Shown here: one piece after another, positions 34,951-42,437 of the stretch | How the letters are laid out: each line of letters begins with the position of its first letter | Position numbering within the stretch: position 1 is the stretch's first letter | NCBI GenBank assembly: GCA_030427525.1 | Contig: JAUIBD010000003.1 | Location: 1 to 61,023, forward strand | Source of the DNA: a bacterium | GTDB taxonomy: Bacteria; Patescibacteriota; Saccharimonadia; Saccharimonadales; Saccharimonadaceae | Length of the DNA stretch: 61,023 bases | Reading direction: 5' to 3' | Notes under the pieces: generated by a model | What the model saw: only the letters and a program-made list of their open reading frames with translations | Databases searched by the model: none | What the model was told of the DNA's origin: nothing | Program-made: the position numbers and the translations under genes

Positions 34951-35922
34951 ATGGCAGACACGGCCGAACCGACTGATGTATTTTTGTGGGCGAACCAAAC
35001 CGACCGAATAAAAAATGAGATCACACTTGAACTATTTGTTTTTAACAAAAACTACACACCATATAGCATCAATTTCTCGAAAGAGCTTGAGAGCCAGCTA
35101 CGGGCAATGTTTTTGTACGATGCAATCAACACGGTGAACTTTGGCGCGGGCACTGGCATGAGCGTGCGCGACTACGAAATGAGTGAAGCAGAGGAAAATG
35201 TACTACTGCGCACAGAGCTTGCGAAAGTTGGGCGTGCAGAAACGTTGATAAATTTGATTGAAAAAGAACGTGGCACAATAGAGCCATTTTCCGAGACTGA
35301 TCATGAATTTAAGCGAGTAAAGGGAATTGCGCTACGCTGTAAAGAAGCCGATAAGCCAGCATTTTATATTGTGAAGGCCGTGCAGCAAAGTAATGTGCTG
35401 CCAGGCGCAGTGAGCTGGGAGCTAAACGGTGGCACGTTGGCACCGTTTAAGGCGGACATTGGCGTGAAAATGCCTGCTGACAATCAGGTGTTAATTGTTG
35501 ATAAAGATATCTTCATATTTAATCAAGCTAAGTTCGAAAAGCTGTTCCAGTACGAATATAAAAAACAGTTGCTAGCAGATGCAAAGGTAGCCGAAATAGA
35601 GAAAGCATACAAGCTGAGTTTTGCTGACGGACTAGACTTGCAGAGCCTGGTTCGGGAACGCAAAAAGATTGTAAATAAGCTACAAAAGATGGAAATTGGT
35701 GCCGTGACGCAAGAACAAGCGATAGAGTATGCAGATACTATGGAACTGGAACTAATGAGTGACGAGAAAGACCAGATAATCATAATGGACGGGAACGACC
35801 TGGATATGTTCGTAAATCTGATAAATGAAGACTATATTACTAGCGAACTGACCGGCAAGCGCTATGAGATAAAGAGCAAAAAACTGCTGGGCGAACCGGA
35901 AGGTGAAGCGCCGAGAGGCTAG
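34951..35922 (+). CDS. KwaB-like (DUF4868) protein
   Basis: A 323-residue soluble protein. The middle segment, a DKDIFIFNQAKFEKLFQYEY stretch near residue 190, and the C-terminal NEDYITSELTGKRYEIKSKK match what I know of DUF4868. That is the family of KwaB, the effector of the Kiwa anti-phage system. The membrane partner KwaA (a small four-segment protein) is not adjacent; the flanking genes are an MMPL exporter and an unknown. A purine-rich AAGGAAA precedes the ATG. The family call is by pattern only and needs a profile search. Confidence 0.55.
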   Translation: MADTAEPTDVFLWANQTDRIKNEITLELFVFNKNYTPYSINFSKELESQLRAMFLYDAINTVNFGAGTGMSVRDYEMSEAEENVLLRTELAKVGRAETLINLIEKERGTIEPFSETDHEFKRVKGIALRCKEADKPAFYIVKAVQQSNVLPGAVSWELNGGTLAPFKADIGVKMPADNQVLIVDKDIFIFNQAKFEKLFQYEYKKQLLADAKVAEIEKAYKLSFADGLDLQSLVRERKKIVNKLQKMEIGAVTQEQAIEYADTMELELMSDEKDQIIIMDGNDLDMFVNLINEDYITSELTGKRYEIKSKKLLGEPEGEAPRG

Positions 35923-35942
35923 TATTTGTAACAGATATATGT

Positions 35943-35948
35943 TATAGT
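35943..35948 (+). promoter_or_regulatory. -10 element of the 35955 gene, leaderless type
   Basis: TATAGT ends 6 nt before the ATG at 35955. Confidence 0.5.
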
Positions 35949-35954
35949 TATATT

Positions 35955-36638
35955 ATGAGAAGAGGTTGTAGCGGGGAACGCGATAGCTTTAAAGGTACAT
36001 TGCGCGAATTTCTAGATCAGGCTTCACCGGATGTTTTCGCCCTATTGGATAGGATCCACGGTCCTTTTATAGAGGATCCCGAAGTGACCCTGGCTATGTC
36101 TCATAGAGTCATTGCGATGATGGCTGAGCGCTATGGTGTAGAGTCAGCAGATTTTCGTGCTGTTGTTACGCAATCAGACTATGGCTGGGACTTGACGGTT
36201 ATCTATGCGGCAGAAGCCGGGATTGATCTGGGTGATGTGACATGTGATAGGGACGCAGCACGCAGCTATAACGGTATAGAATCACAGTATGGTGTGCACA
36301 ACTTTGAGATTGGTAACCGAGTGCTTGATGCGCGAAAAGGTAGCACATATGATGTATATAAGGCGCTTGTTGAACGGATGCTTGACGAAGGTGTGCAAAT
36401 TGACCAACGTCACGTGCGTCTTGGGAAGAATGTCGTAGTAAAAACTGTACTAACAGGCGTGGGTATATCAACCGGTCAGGCAGTGGTTGCTCGAACTGAA
36501 AAGTCCTCAGGAGATCCCTATACGACTGCTTGCTTACCATCGAGAGATGGAATTGGGAATTATTTTAGGCCAGCCATTCGAATTGCAACATCTCTTGCCG
36601 ATGGATGTCCATGGGATCAGCAAGAGTTAAACAAATAG
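35955..36638 (+). CDS. Hypothetical protein, 227 aa
   Basis: Soluble protein of no recognised family. It begins with a helical region (FLDQASPDVFALLDRI) and continues with mixed strands and helices; a few Cys are scattered. It has its own leaderless-type promoter and precedes the PIF1 helicase gene by 16 nt, which also has its own promoter. Confidence 0.65.
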   Translation: MRRGCSGERDSFKGTLREFLDQASPDVFALLDRIHGPFIEDPEVTLAMSHRVIAMMAERYGVESADFRAVVTQSDYGWDLTVIYAAEAGIDLGDVTCDRDAARSYNGIESQYGVHNFEIGNRVLDARKGSTYDVYKALVERMLDEGVQIDQRHVRLGKNVVVKTVLTGVGISTGQAVVARTEKSSGDPYTTACLPSRDGIGNYFRPAIRIATSLADGCPWDQQELNK

Positions 36639-36640
36639 TC

Positions 36641-36646
36641 TATACT
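36641..36646 (+). promoter_or_regulatory. -10 element of the PIF1 helicase gene, leaderless type
   Basis: TATACT ends 8 nt before the GTG at 36655. Confidence 0.55.
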
Positions 36647-36654
36647 ACTATATA

Positions 36655-38178
36655 GTGAAACAAGCATTAGCCCTAGAGATAATGCTTTCGGGGGAAAGCG
36701 TATTTTTGACCGGCCCAGCAGGGTCGGGTAAGACGTATGCATTGAACCAGTTTATAAAGCTGGCGAAGCATGATGGTAAGCACGTGAGTGTGACAGCTAC
36801 GACTGGTTTGGCTGCCTCTCACTTGGGTGGCACGACTATTCATAGTTGGAGCGGAATAGGGGTTCATGATGAGCTACCAGCATATTTCGTTGACAATCTG
36901 CCAAAGGGCAGGCGAGAGATTATCGAGAAAACAGATGTGCTGATAATTGATGAGATATCGATGATGCATGACTTTCGGCTAGATATGGTGGATGAGGTAT
37001 GCAGGCTGGTGCGAAGAGAGCCCGATGAGCCATTTGGCGGTATACAGGTGATACTGAGCGGGGATTTCTTTCAGCTGCCGCCGGTGAATCGCAATGGCTC
37101 GAGGCAGGGAAGCTTTATCGTAAACTCCGTGGCGTGGCAAGAGCTCGACCCAGTGATTTGCTACCTGGAAAGCCAGTATCGTCATGAAGACGATGTACTA
37201 AATGAAATATTGAACGCCATGCGATCGCAAGACCTTCGCAGGTCGCATGCAGAAGCGCTGCTAGCACGAGCAGACGAGACGCCACCAGAGACTGTAATGA
37301 TGACAGAACTTCACACGGTTAACATAGATGTCGACAAGCAAAACGAAGCCAGACTAGATGAACTGGAAGGCGACGAGGTTTCATTCGAACAGACAACGAC
37401 TGGTAGTGCGAACTATGTTGAAAATCTACAGCGCTCTGTGCTGGCGCCTGCAATATTGCGGCTAAAGCTAGGTGCGCTAGTAATGGCGGTAAAGAATAGC
37501 CCTGACAAGAAATACTACAATGGCAGCATTGGCACAGTGGTGGCATTTGACCCAGTGGTTGATTACCCCATAGTGCAATTTACGAATGGTAAGGAGGTGA
37601 CGGTAGCACCTGATACGTGGGAGTTGCGTGACGGCGATAAAAAGCGAGCTAGTATAACGCAGATTCCACTACGACTAGCGTGGGCAATAACCGTGCATAA
37701 AAGCCAGGGAATGACTCTGGACGCTGCGCTAATCGACCTTCGCAAAGCCTTTGTTGAGGGTATGGGCTATGTGGCGCTGAGCCGCGTACGAAGCCTCGAC
37801 ACGCTATATTTGAAGGGTATTAACCGAATGGCGCTACAAATATCTGAAGGCGCACATGCGATTGATGATGTGCTAAGAACAAAGTCGAGCGCAGATAAAA
37901 CAAGGTTCAAACATCTTGAGGTTCAAGCAGAAGAACGAAAGAAGAGTCCGCCAAAGGAAAAAAAGAAGTCTGGCGGTGACTGGCAGGAGAAATTAGCTAA
38001 AATGCGCGAAAAACACCCGAATGCCTACACTCCGTGGACGGCCCAGCAAGATGCGCAGCTGAAAGAAGATTTTCAGAATGGCATTGACGTGAAAACACTT
38101 TCTAAAACACACGGTCGCCACGAGCGGTCAATCGTAATGCGGCTGCAAAAACATTTTGGGGAAGACATTGTCGTATAA
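36655..38178 (+). CDS. PIF1-family DNA helicase with C-terminal Myb/HTH-like extension
   Basis: Superfamily 1B 5'-3' helicase of 507 residues. Visible motifs are I (FLTGPAGSGKTYALN), Ia (VTATTGLAASHLGGTTIHSW), II (VLIIDEISMM), III (VILSGDFFQLPPV) and VI (ITVHKSQGMTLDAA). After residue 420 a Lys/Pro-rich linker leads to a terminal helical unit starting TPWTAQQDAQLKEDFQNG, which resembles a Myb/SANT-type or homeodomain-like DNA-binding domain. That would add sequence or structure targeting to the helicase. The start is GTG, supported by the -10 spacing. Confidence 0.9.
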   Translation: MKQALALEIMLSGESVFLTGPAGSGKTYALNQFIKLAKHDGKHVSVTATTGLAASHLGGTTIHSWSGIGVHDELPAYFVDNLPKGRREIIEKTDVLIIDEISMMHDFRLDMVDEVCRLVRREPDEPFGGIQVILSGDFFQLPPVNRNGSRQGSFIVNSVAWQELDPVICYLESQYRHEDDVLNEILNAMRSQDLRRSHAEALLARADETPPETVMMTELHTVNIDVDKQNEARLDELEGDEVSFEQTTTGSANYVENLQRSVLAPAILRLKLGALVMAVKNSPDKKYYNGSIGTVVAFDPVVDYPIVQFTNGKEVTVAPDTWELRDGDKKRASITQIPLRLAWAITVHKSQGMTLDAALIDLRKAFVEGMGYVALSRVRSLDTLYLKGINRMALQISEGAHAIDDVLRTKSSADKTRFKHLEVQAEERKKSPPKEKKKSGGDWQEKLAKMREKHPNAYTPWTAQQDAQLKEDFQNGIDVKTLSKTHGRHERSIVMRLQKHFGEDIVV

Positions 38179-38179
38179 T
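38174..38179 (+). promoter_or_regulatory. -10 element of the GH1 gene, leaderless type
   Basis: Consensus TATAAT, overlapping the helicase stop, ends 8 nt before the ATG at 38188. Confidence 0.6.
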
Positions 38180-38187
38180 TGGTAAAG

Positions 38188-39441
38188 ATGATTCGAACAA
38201 ACGCAAAATTTCCGAAAAAATTTTTATGGGGCGCAGCCACTTCAGCTCACCAGGTGGAAGGCGGGACGCATAACCAGTGGACGGTGTGGGAGCTCGAAAA
38301 TGCGCGAGCGATGGCTATGAAAGCTGAATATCATATATCTGACATGCCAAAATGGGACGACATAAAAGATTATGCACGTCAGCCAGCTAACTATGTTTCT
38401 GCCCATGCTTCAGACCACTACCGCAGATATAAAGAAGACTTCGATATTGCCAAGAAGTTACACATGAACGCGTTTCGTTTTAGTGTTGAATGGTCTCGTA
38501 TTGAACCTGAAGAAGGCGTGTGGGATATAGAGGCGATTGAGCATTACCGAACGTATATTTCCGAATTGAAAAAGCGCGAATTAGAGCCCGTAATGACACT
38601 GTTTCACTTTACGCTGCCGGTATGGTTCAGTGAAAAGGGTGGCTTTGAAAAGCGCTCGAATGTAAAGTACTTCGAACGATTTGCTGAAAAAGTAGTACAG
38701 GAACTCGGCCACGGCGTTCGCTACATTGTTACGATTAATGAACCAACTATCTACGTATATCAGAGCTATATGCAAGGTGCTTGGCCACCGGCAAAGCAGA
38801 ATAAATTGCAGGGTGTACATGTACTGAACAACCTTATCTATGCCCATAAGTTGGCAGCGGCGGCTATTCGCGACCTAAGTTCAGATTACCTAGTATCGAT
38901 TGCTCAGTCTTCGGTGTATATCTATGCAGGAGACGACTCTGTGCTTAGCAGTATCAGTGCATCTGTTTTGCAGTACATTACGGATGACTATGTACTGAAA
39001 CGGGTCGTAAAGCATTGTGACTATTTGGGTGTGAATTATTATTACAGCGCACGTGTTTTCGGCTATCGCATACATAACCCTGAGGAGCATTTAAGTGATT
39101 TGGGTTGGGAAGTGAGCCCTGCTAACTTACAGTTCGCGTTAGAAAGGCTGTACGATAAGTATAATAAGCCGATTCTGATTACCGAGAATGGTATTGCTGA
39201 TGCTGATGACGACTTACGAAAATGGTGGCTACAGCAGAGTGTTGTAGCAATGAAATTAGCGATGCAGCGCGGCGTAGATTTGATCGGCTATTTGCACTGG
39301 AGCTTACTGGACAATTTTGAGTGGGCATATGGCAAGTGGCCGCGTTTTGGGCTTGTTGAAGTAAATTATCGAACAATGGAGCGCAAAGTCCGACCAAGCG
39401 CCAAGTGGTTTGGTACGGTGATAGCGAAACTACGGCAATAG
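38188..39441 (+). CDS. Glycoside hydrolase family 1 beta-glycosidase
   Basis: A cytoplasmic retaining beta-glucosidase or beta-galactosidase of 417 residues. The N-terminal signature FLWGAATSAHQVEGG is present, the acid/base is Glu185 in TINEPT and the nucleophile is Glu333 in LITENGIAD. The substrate-binding WSLLDNFEWAYG near the C-terminus is also intact. There is no signal peptide. It is one of the few carbon-metabolism enzymes in the window and points to use of imported oligosaccharides or host-derived glycosides. The ATG at 38188 is preferred to a TTG at 38179 that lies on the -10. Confidence 0.92.
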   Translation: MIRTNAKFPKKFLWGAATSAHQVEGGTHNQWTVWELENARAMAMKAEYHISDMPKWDDIKDYARQPANYVSAHASDHYRRYKEDFDIAKKLHMNAFRFSVEWSRIEPEEGVWDIEAIEHYRTYISELKKRELEPVMTLFHFTLPVWFSEKGGFEKRSNVKYFERFAEKVVQELGHGVRYIVTINEPTIYVYQSYMQGAWPPAKQNKLQGVHVLNNLIYAHKLAAAAIRDLSSDYLVSIAQSSVYIYAGDDSVLSSISASVLQYITDDYVLKRVVKHCDYLGVNYYYSARVFGYRIHNPEEHLSDLGWEVSPANLQFALERLYDKYNKPILITENGIADADDDLRKWWLQQSVVAMKLAMQRGVDLIGYLHWSLLDNFEWAYGKWPRFGLVEVNYRTMERKVRPSAKWFGTVIAKLRQ

Positions 39442-39461
39442 AAAATAGCCCCATCAGATGA

Positions 39462-39467
39462 TATAGT
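39462..39467 (+). promoter_or_regulatory. -10 element of the glmR operon, leaderless type
   Basis: TATAGT ends 7 nt before the ATG at 39475. Confidence 0.55.
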
Positions 39468-39474
39468 AGCCAAT

Positions 39475-40458
39475 ATGAAACGAGAAAAAAATATTGTGGT
39501 TATAGGCGGTGGAACAGGGAGTTTTATGCTTTTAAGCGCTCTGAAGCAGTATTCACATAGCCTCACTGCAATAGTTAGTATGGCGGATGACGGTGGCAGT
39601 GCGGGGGTATTGCGTGACGAACTGGGTGTTTTACCTCCGGGTGATGTTCGTCAATGTCTTGTTGCACTGAGTGAATCACCAAAAACGAGAGATTTATTTA
39701 ATTATCGTTTCGAAGAGGGAACGTTTGCAGGTCATTCGTTTGGCAATATTCTCTTGTCTACGCTAGAAAAAGTTTCGGGTAGTTTTGTAGAAGCTGTCGA
39801 GACTGCATCAGAAATACTGCGAGTAGACGGGAGGGTCGTACCTGCGACGCTAGACGATGTTCGTTTGAAGATGACATGGGACAAAGAAGCGGTAACAATT
39901 TTTGGTGAACATGCTATAGACGAAGGTGGTTTTCCGCATGACCCACGAACAGCGACAATGCATTTGGAGCCCAAAGCAAATGCCAATCCTGCGGCGATTT
40001 CGGCAATTGCGGAGGCAGATTTGGTATTAATAGCACCGGGTAGTCTATATACTTCGTTGGCGCCATCTTTAGTAACCGAAGGGGTCAGCGGTGCGCTGAA
40101 AGTGACAGAAGCAACGGTTGTGTATGTATGTAATTTGATAACAAAAGACAGTGAGACGGACGGCTTTACTGTAGTCGACCACGCATCTGAAATTGAGCGA
40201 TTTGCAGGTGGCGAGATTTTAGACTATGTTTTATATAATACCGAGCAACCGGTGCCTGAGTTACTTGATCGATACAAGGAAGAAGGAGCTGCGATTGTAC
40301 AACCAGGTGAAAGCTTATCGCAGCAGCATTACACGGCAATACCTGGTGAATTCCTGGGAGAAACACGCACGGAAGTCGAGGGTGATAAGCTTGCTAAGTC
40401 GAGAACTTTTATACGACACGATGGCGCACGGCTCGCGGCAAAGATCGTCGAACTGTAA
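39475..40458 (+). CDS. glmR: GlmR/YvcK-type gluconeogenesis factor
   Basis: A CofD-like (UPF0052) protein of 327 residues. GlmR/YvcK binds UDP-sugars and stimulates amino-sugar synthesis for cell wall precursors in Bacillus and relatives. Conserved segments are VVIGGGTGSFMLLSAL, IVSMADDGGSAGVLRDELG, LPPGDVRQCLVALSE and NILLSTLEKVSGSFVEAVE, with LIAPGSLYTSLAPSL later. In this window it lies shortly before the dcw cluster, in keeping with a wall-precursor role. The HAD gene follows after 21 nt. Confidence 0.88.
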   Translation: MKREKNIVVIGGGTGSFMLLSALKQYSHSLTAIVSMADDGGSAGVLRDELGVLPPGDVRQCLVALSESPKTRDLFNYRFEEGTFAGHSFGNILLSTLEKVSGSFVEAVETASEILRVDGRVVPATLDDVRLKMTWDKEAVTIFGEHAIDEGGFPHDPRTATMHLEPKANANPAAISAIAEADLVLIAPGSLYTSLAPSLVTEGVSGALKVTEATVVYVCNLITKDSETDGFTVVDHASEIERFAGGEILDYVLYNTEQPVPELLDRYKEEGAAIVQPGESLSQQHYTAIPGEFLGETRTEVEGDKLAKSRTFIRHDGARLAAKIVEL

Positions 40459-40479
40459 GTAACCTAGAGGAGGCATAAT

Positions 40480-41172
40480 ATGGACCCACAAGTGCACAAA
40501 ACAGATGTATATGTTGTGCTTGATCTTGATCGTACGCTACTTGATACCACAAAACTCGTGTTGTTGGTGGCGCAAATATTGAATGCGTTGGGTGTAAGTA
40601 AGGTAGAATTGGCAAAAATATATGCACACATACGTCAACAAGATGGCAATCAGTTTGATTATAATGTGTATTTGCGTGAAGTGTTGGGTGATGAAACGGT
40701 GAATGCAATGATAGACCAGCTGACCAAGCAGCTTGAAGGTGGTGATATTGATGCAAGCGAACTGTTTTACGATGGTGTTGAGGAGACGTTCGATGCACTC
40801 GATACGGCAGGGATACCGTATGGAATTGTTACTGCTGGTGGCGAAGAAACACAGACATTAAAGCTGACCTTGCTGCGCGCGGTATTTAAACGCAACATAC
40901 CAGCACGCATCGTCGCCTCAACCGGTAAAGCAATGCTGGCTCACGAAGGTTGGTATGTGCCAAATCAGTCTGAATTTATTGTGCCAAAAGACTTGTCGGC
41001 TGGCGACTCGGTGGTAGCGCAGCGTATTGCGGTCGTTGATGATAAGCCAGAAAACCTTGTGACAGATAACAAGCACATCGCAACATATTTGATAGACAAC
41101 ACGAGGCAGGTAGGCAAAGACACGTTAACCATGGTTGAGTTTGCCAAGATGGTGAGTGAAGGCAAGCTGTAG
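40480..41172 (+). CDS. HAD-superfamily hydrolase
   Basis: A 230-residue phosphatase-type protein. The nucleophile motif is YVVLDLDRTLLDT, motif II lies near GIVTAGGEE, and the acidic motif IV is VVDDKPENL. A helical cap sits between motifs I and II, as in the C1 subclass. The substrate is unknown. It has a strong Shine-Dalgarno (GAGGAGG, 8 nt before the ATG), typical here of a second gene in an operon. Confidence 0.85.
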   Translation: MDPQVHKTDVYVVLDLDRTLLDTTKLVLLVAQILNALGVSKVELAKIYAHIRQQDGNQFDYNVYLREVLGDETVNAMIDQLTKQLEGGDIDASELFYDGVEETFDALDTAGIPYGIVTAGGEETQTLKLTLLRAVFKRNIPARIVASTGKAMLAHEGWYVPNQSEFIVPKDLSAGDSVVAQRIAVVDDKPENLVTDNKHIATYLIDNTRQVGKDTLTMVEFAKMVSEGKL

Positions 41173-41222
41173 CATTGCAAAACATAGCAAGGTGCTTATG
41201 TATGTGCTACTATGAATGTGTT

Positions 41223-41423
41223 ATGGCAACAAAGAAAACAACAAAACGCACCACTACGCCTAAGCTATTAAAAGCGATTACTACTCAAACCAGCCGCGAT
41301 CTCAGGGACGCGCTGCTTATTGTGTCGCTAACAGCTAACTTATTCATGGTCTCATTATGGGTAGCCTTGCAGGTAACGGCACGCTACGACGATGCGCTAA
41401 TAGCGTTTTTTATACATCGCTAG
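41223..41423 (+). CDS. Small single-pass membrane protein, 66 aa
   Basis: A Lys/Thr-rich basic N-terminus (ATKKTTKRTTTPK) is followed by one hydrophobic segment (LLIVSLTANLFMVSLWVAL) and a short tail. It is too short to classify. TACTAT ends 9 nt before the ATG at 41223, and a strong terminator follows the stop. In-frame start codons further upstream are less likely because they precede the -10. Confidence 0.6.
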   Translation: MATKKTTKRTTTPKLLKAITTQTSRDLRDALLIVSLTANLFMVSLWVALQVTARYDDALIAFFIHR

Positions 41424-41440
41424 CTCTAGCGTAGGCAATA

Positions 41441-41472
41441 GTAAAACACCCCTAGATGTAGGGGTGTTTTAC
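41441..41472. terminator. Strong rho-independent terminator before the dcw cluster
   Basis: Perfect 14-bp stem GTAAAACACCCCTA / TAGGGGTGTTTTAC with a GATG loop; the stem provides the T-rich end on either strand. Confidence 0.9.
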
Positions 41473-41487
41473 TTGTAATGTAGCTTT

Positions 41488-41512
41488 TTATCCACAAATC
41501 TGTGGAAAACTA
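41488..41512. promoter_or_regulatory. Inverted pair of DnaA-box-like sites
   Basis: TTATCCACA (41488-41496) is a perfect consensus DnaA box. Four bases later TGTGGAAAA (41501-41509) is an inverted box with one mismatch. They stand about 35 bp upstream of the mraZ -35. The 12-mer TGTGGAAAACTA (41501-41512) recurs at 50189-50200. Confidence 0.5.
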
Positions 41513-41543
41513 AAAAAGAATATCAGAACATAGCAAAATAGTC

Positions 41544-41596
41544 TTGTCAGTGGGTAGTTGTGGGTAGTATAGTAGGGTCAGTGGAAAAAAGTGGGT
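41544..41596 (+). promoter_or_regulatory. dcw promoter with embedded MraZ-binding repeats
   Basis: TTGTCA (41544-41549), 18-nt spacer, TATAGT (41568-41573). In the spacer TGGGT occurs at 41551 and 41561, separated by exactly 5 nt, the spacing of known MraZ boxes. GGGT and GTGGGT copies follow at about 41575 and 41591. MraZ binding should block the promoter, giving autorepression. Transcription would start near 41580, leaving a leader of about 118 nt. Confidence 0.75.
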
Positions 41597-41648
41597 AACT
41601 CCCACCAAAAACAAAAACCACTGCACACTAAAAAACTATTAACCTAAT

Positions 41649-41670
41649 CGCCACGTAAAGAACAGTGGCG
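41649..41670 (+). promoter_or_regulatory. Hairpin in the mraZ leader
   Basis: CGCCAC (41649-41654) pairs perfectly with GTGGCG (41665-41670) around a 10-nt loop, about 28 nt before the mraZ start. Confidence 0.4.
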
Positions 41671-41697
41671 GGAAAGCCCAGACGCTGAGAGAGAGCA

Positions 41698-42060
41698 ATG
41701 GACTATTTCGAACGAAAGCTTGACGATAAGCGCCGGTTGACTATACCGACCGAGCTTCGAAATGAATTTGCCAGCGGCGTCGTGCTGACCCGAGGGTTCG
41801 GAAACTACCTACACCTTTACCCACAACAGGTATGGGACAGGGAAGTTGAACCAGCACTGACCGGCAGTATCTTAGACGAAAAGACTGCAGACCTTAACGT
41901 ACGATTTAGGCGCGGTAAAACATCAGCCGGGCTCGACCAAAAACAAGGCCGAGTAACGATTGAACAGCATTTACTCGACTACGCGGGCTTGACCCGTGAT
42001 GTTGTGGCTGTACGGGCAGGTGCATATTGGCGCATTATGGCCCCCGAAGAAGTTAATTAA
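41698..42060 (+). CDS. mraZ: Transcriptional regulator MraZ
   Basis: First gene of the division and wall cluster. MraZ forms a ring of AbrB-like domains that binds TGGG-type repeats in its own promoter. The first swapped-hairpin domain is visible in FERKLDDKRRLTIPTELRNEF and the second in LDQKQGRVTIEQHLLDYAGL. At 120 residues it is shorter than the usual 140-150. Matching repeats lie in the promoter spacer. Only a weak purine stretch (GAGAGAGAGC) precedes the ATG. Confidence 0.92.
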   Translation: MDYFERKLDDKRRLTIPTELRNEFASGVVLTRGFGNYLHLYPQQVWDREVEPALTGSILDEKTADLNVRFRRGKTSAGLDQKQGRVTIEQHLLDYAGLTRDVVAVRAGAYWRIMAPEEVN

Positions 42061-42379
42061 CGTGTTGCATGCCGGTTACATCCAGGCACATTAAAAATCA
42101 ACAGAAACAGATACCTCGAGAACACCTATCCAGGCAGTATGTGCAGTGGAAAGGGCAACACACGAAACAAGCCTTGTACCTTCCTCTACAAACAACACCT
42201 CCCAAAAAACTCCACCTCACACATAAGTCTCTCAAGCCTTCTGTATGGGTCCGGCGCGTGTTTGCAACTTGCAAGCTTGCCAGATACTACAACCATACAT
42301 AAGGCCGCTTATAAACAAAAACAAACACATACTACAAACACAAAAATAGGCACTATACCGCCTGGTTAGGTGATCTCGA

Positions 42380-42405
42380 GTTCCACACGGTTCGCCGTGT
42401 GGAAC
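42380..42405. promoter_or_regulatory. Perfect 11-bp hairpin with TTCG tetraloop
   Basis: GTTCCACACGG and CCGTGTGGAAC pair without mismatch around a TTCG loop, 19 bp before the rsmH -10. No T-run follows on either strand, so it is not a standard terminator. It could be an RNA processing or stability element at the end of the mraZ transcript. Confidence 0.6.
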
Positions 42406-42424
42406 CATCTCGGCTTTAGCATGC

Positions 42425-42430
42425 TATAGT
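42425..42430 (+). promoter_or_regulatory. -10 element of rsmH, leaderless type
   Basis: TATAGT ends 7 nt before the ATG at 42438; a second in-frame ATG at 42435 would be only 4 nt away. Confidence 0.55.
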
Positions 42431-42437
42431 TGAGATG

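Larger units (their letters stand above)
42061..42437 (+). other. 377-nt spacer between mraZ and rsmH, no gene
   Basis: This stretch is markedly G-poor and A/C-rich on the plus strand, especially 42100-42355, as if kept unstructured. Short frames exist (for example 42069-42302) but lack start signals and credible protein composition. The only strong element is a perfect hairpin at 42380-42405, followed by the rsmH -10. Confidence 0.6.

Noticed and set aside
42069-42302. 77-codon frame after mraZ
   Set aside because: It lies in an A/C-rich spacer, lacks a ribosome binding site or promoter spacing, and its product has no credible fold or motif. The spacer composition explains the open frame.
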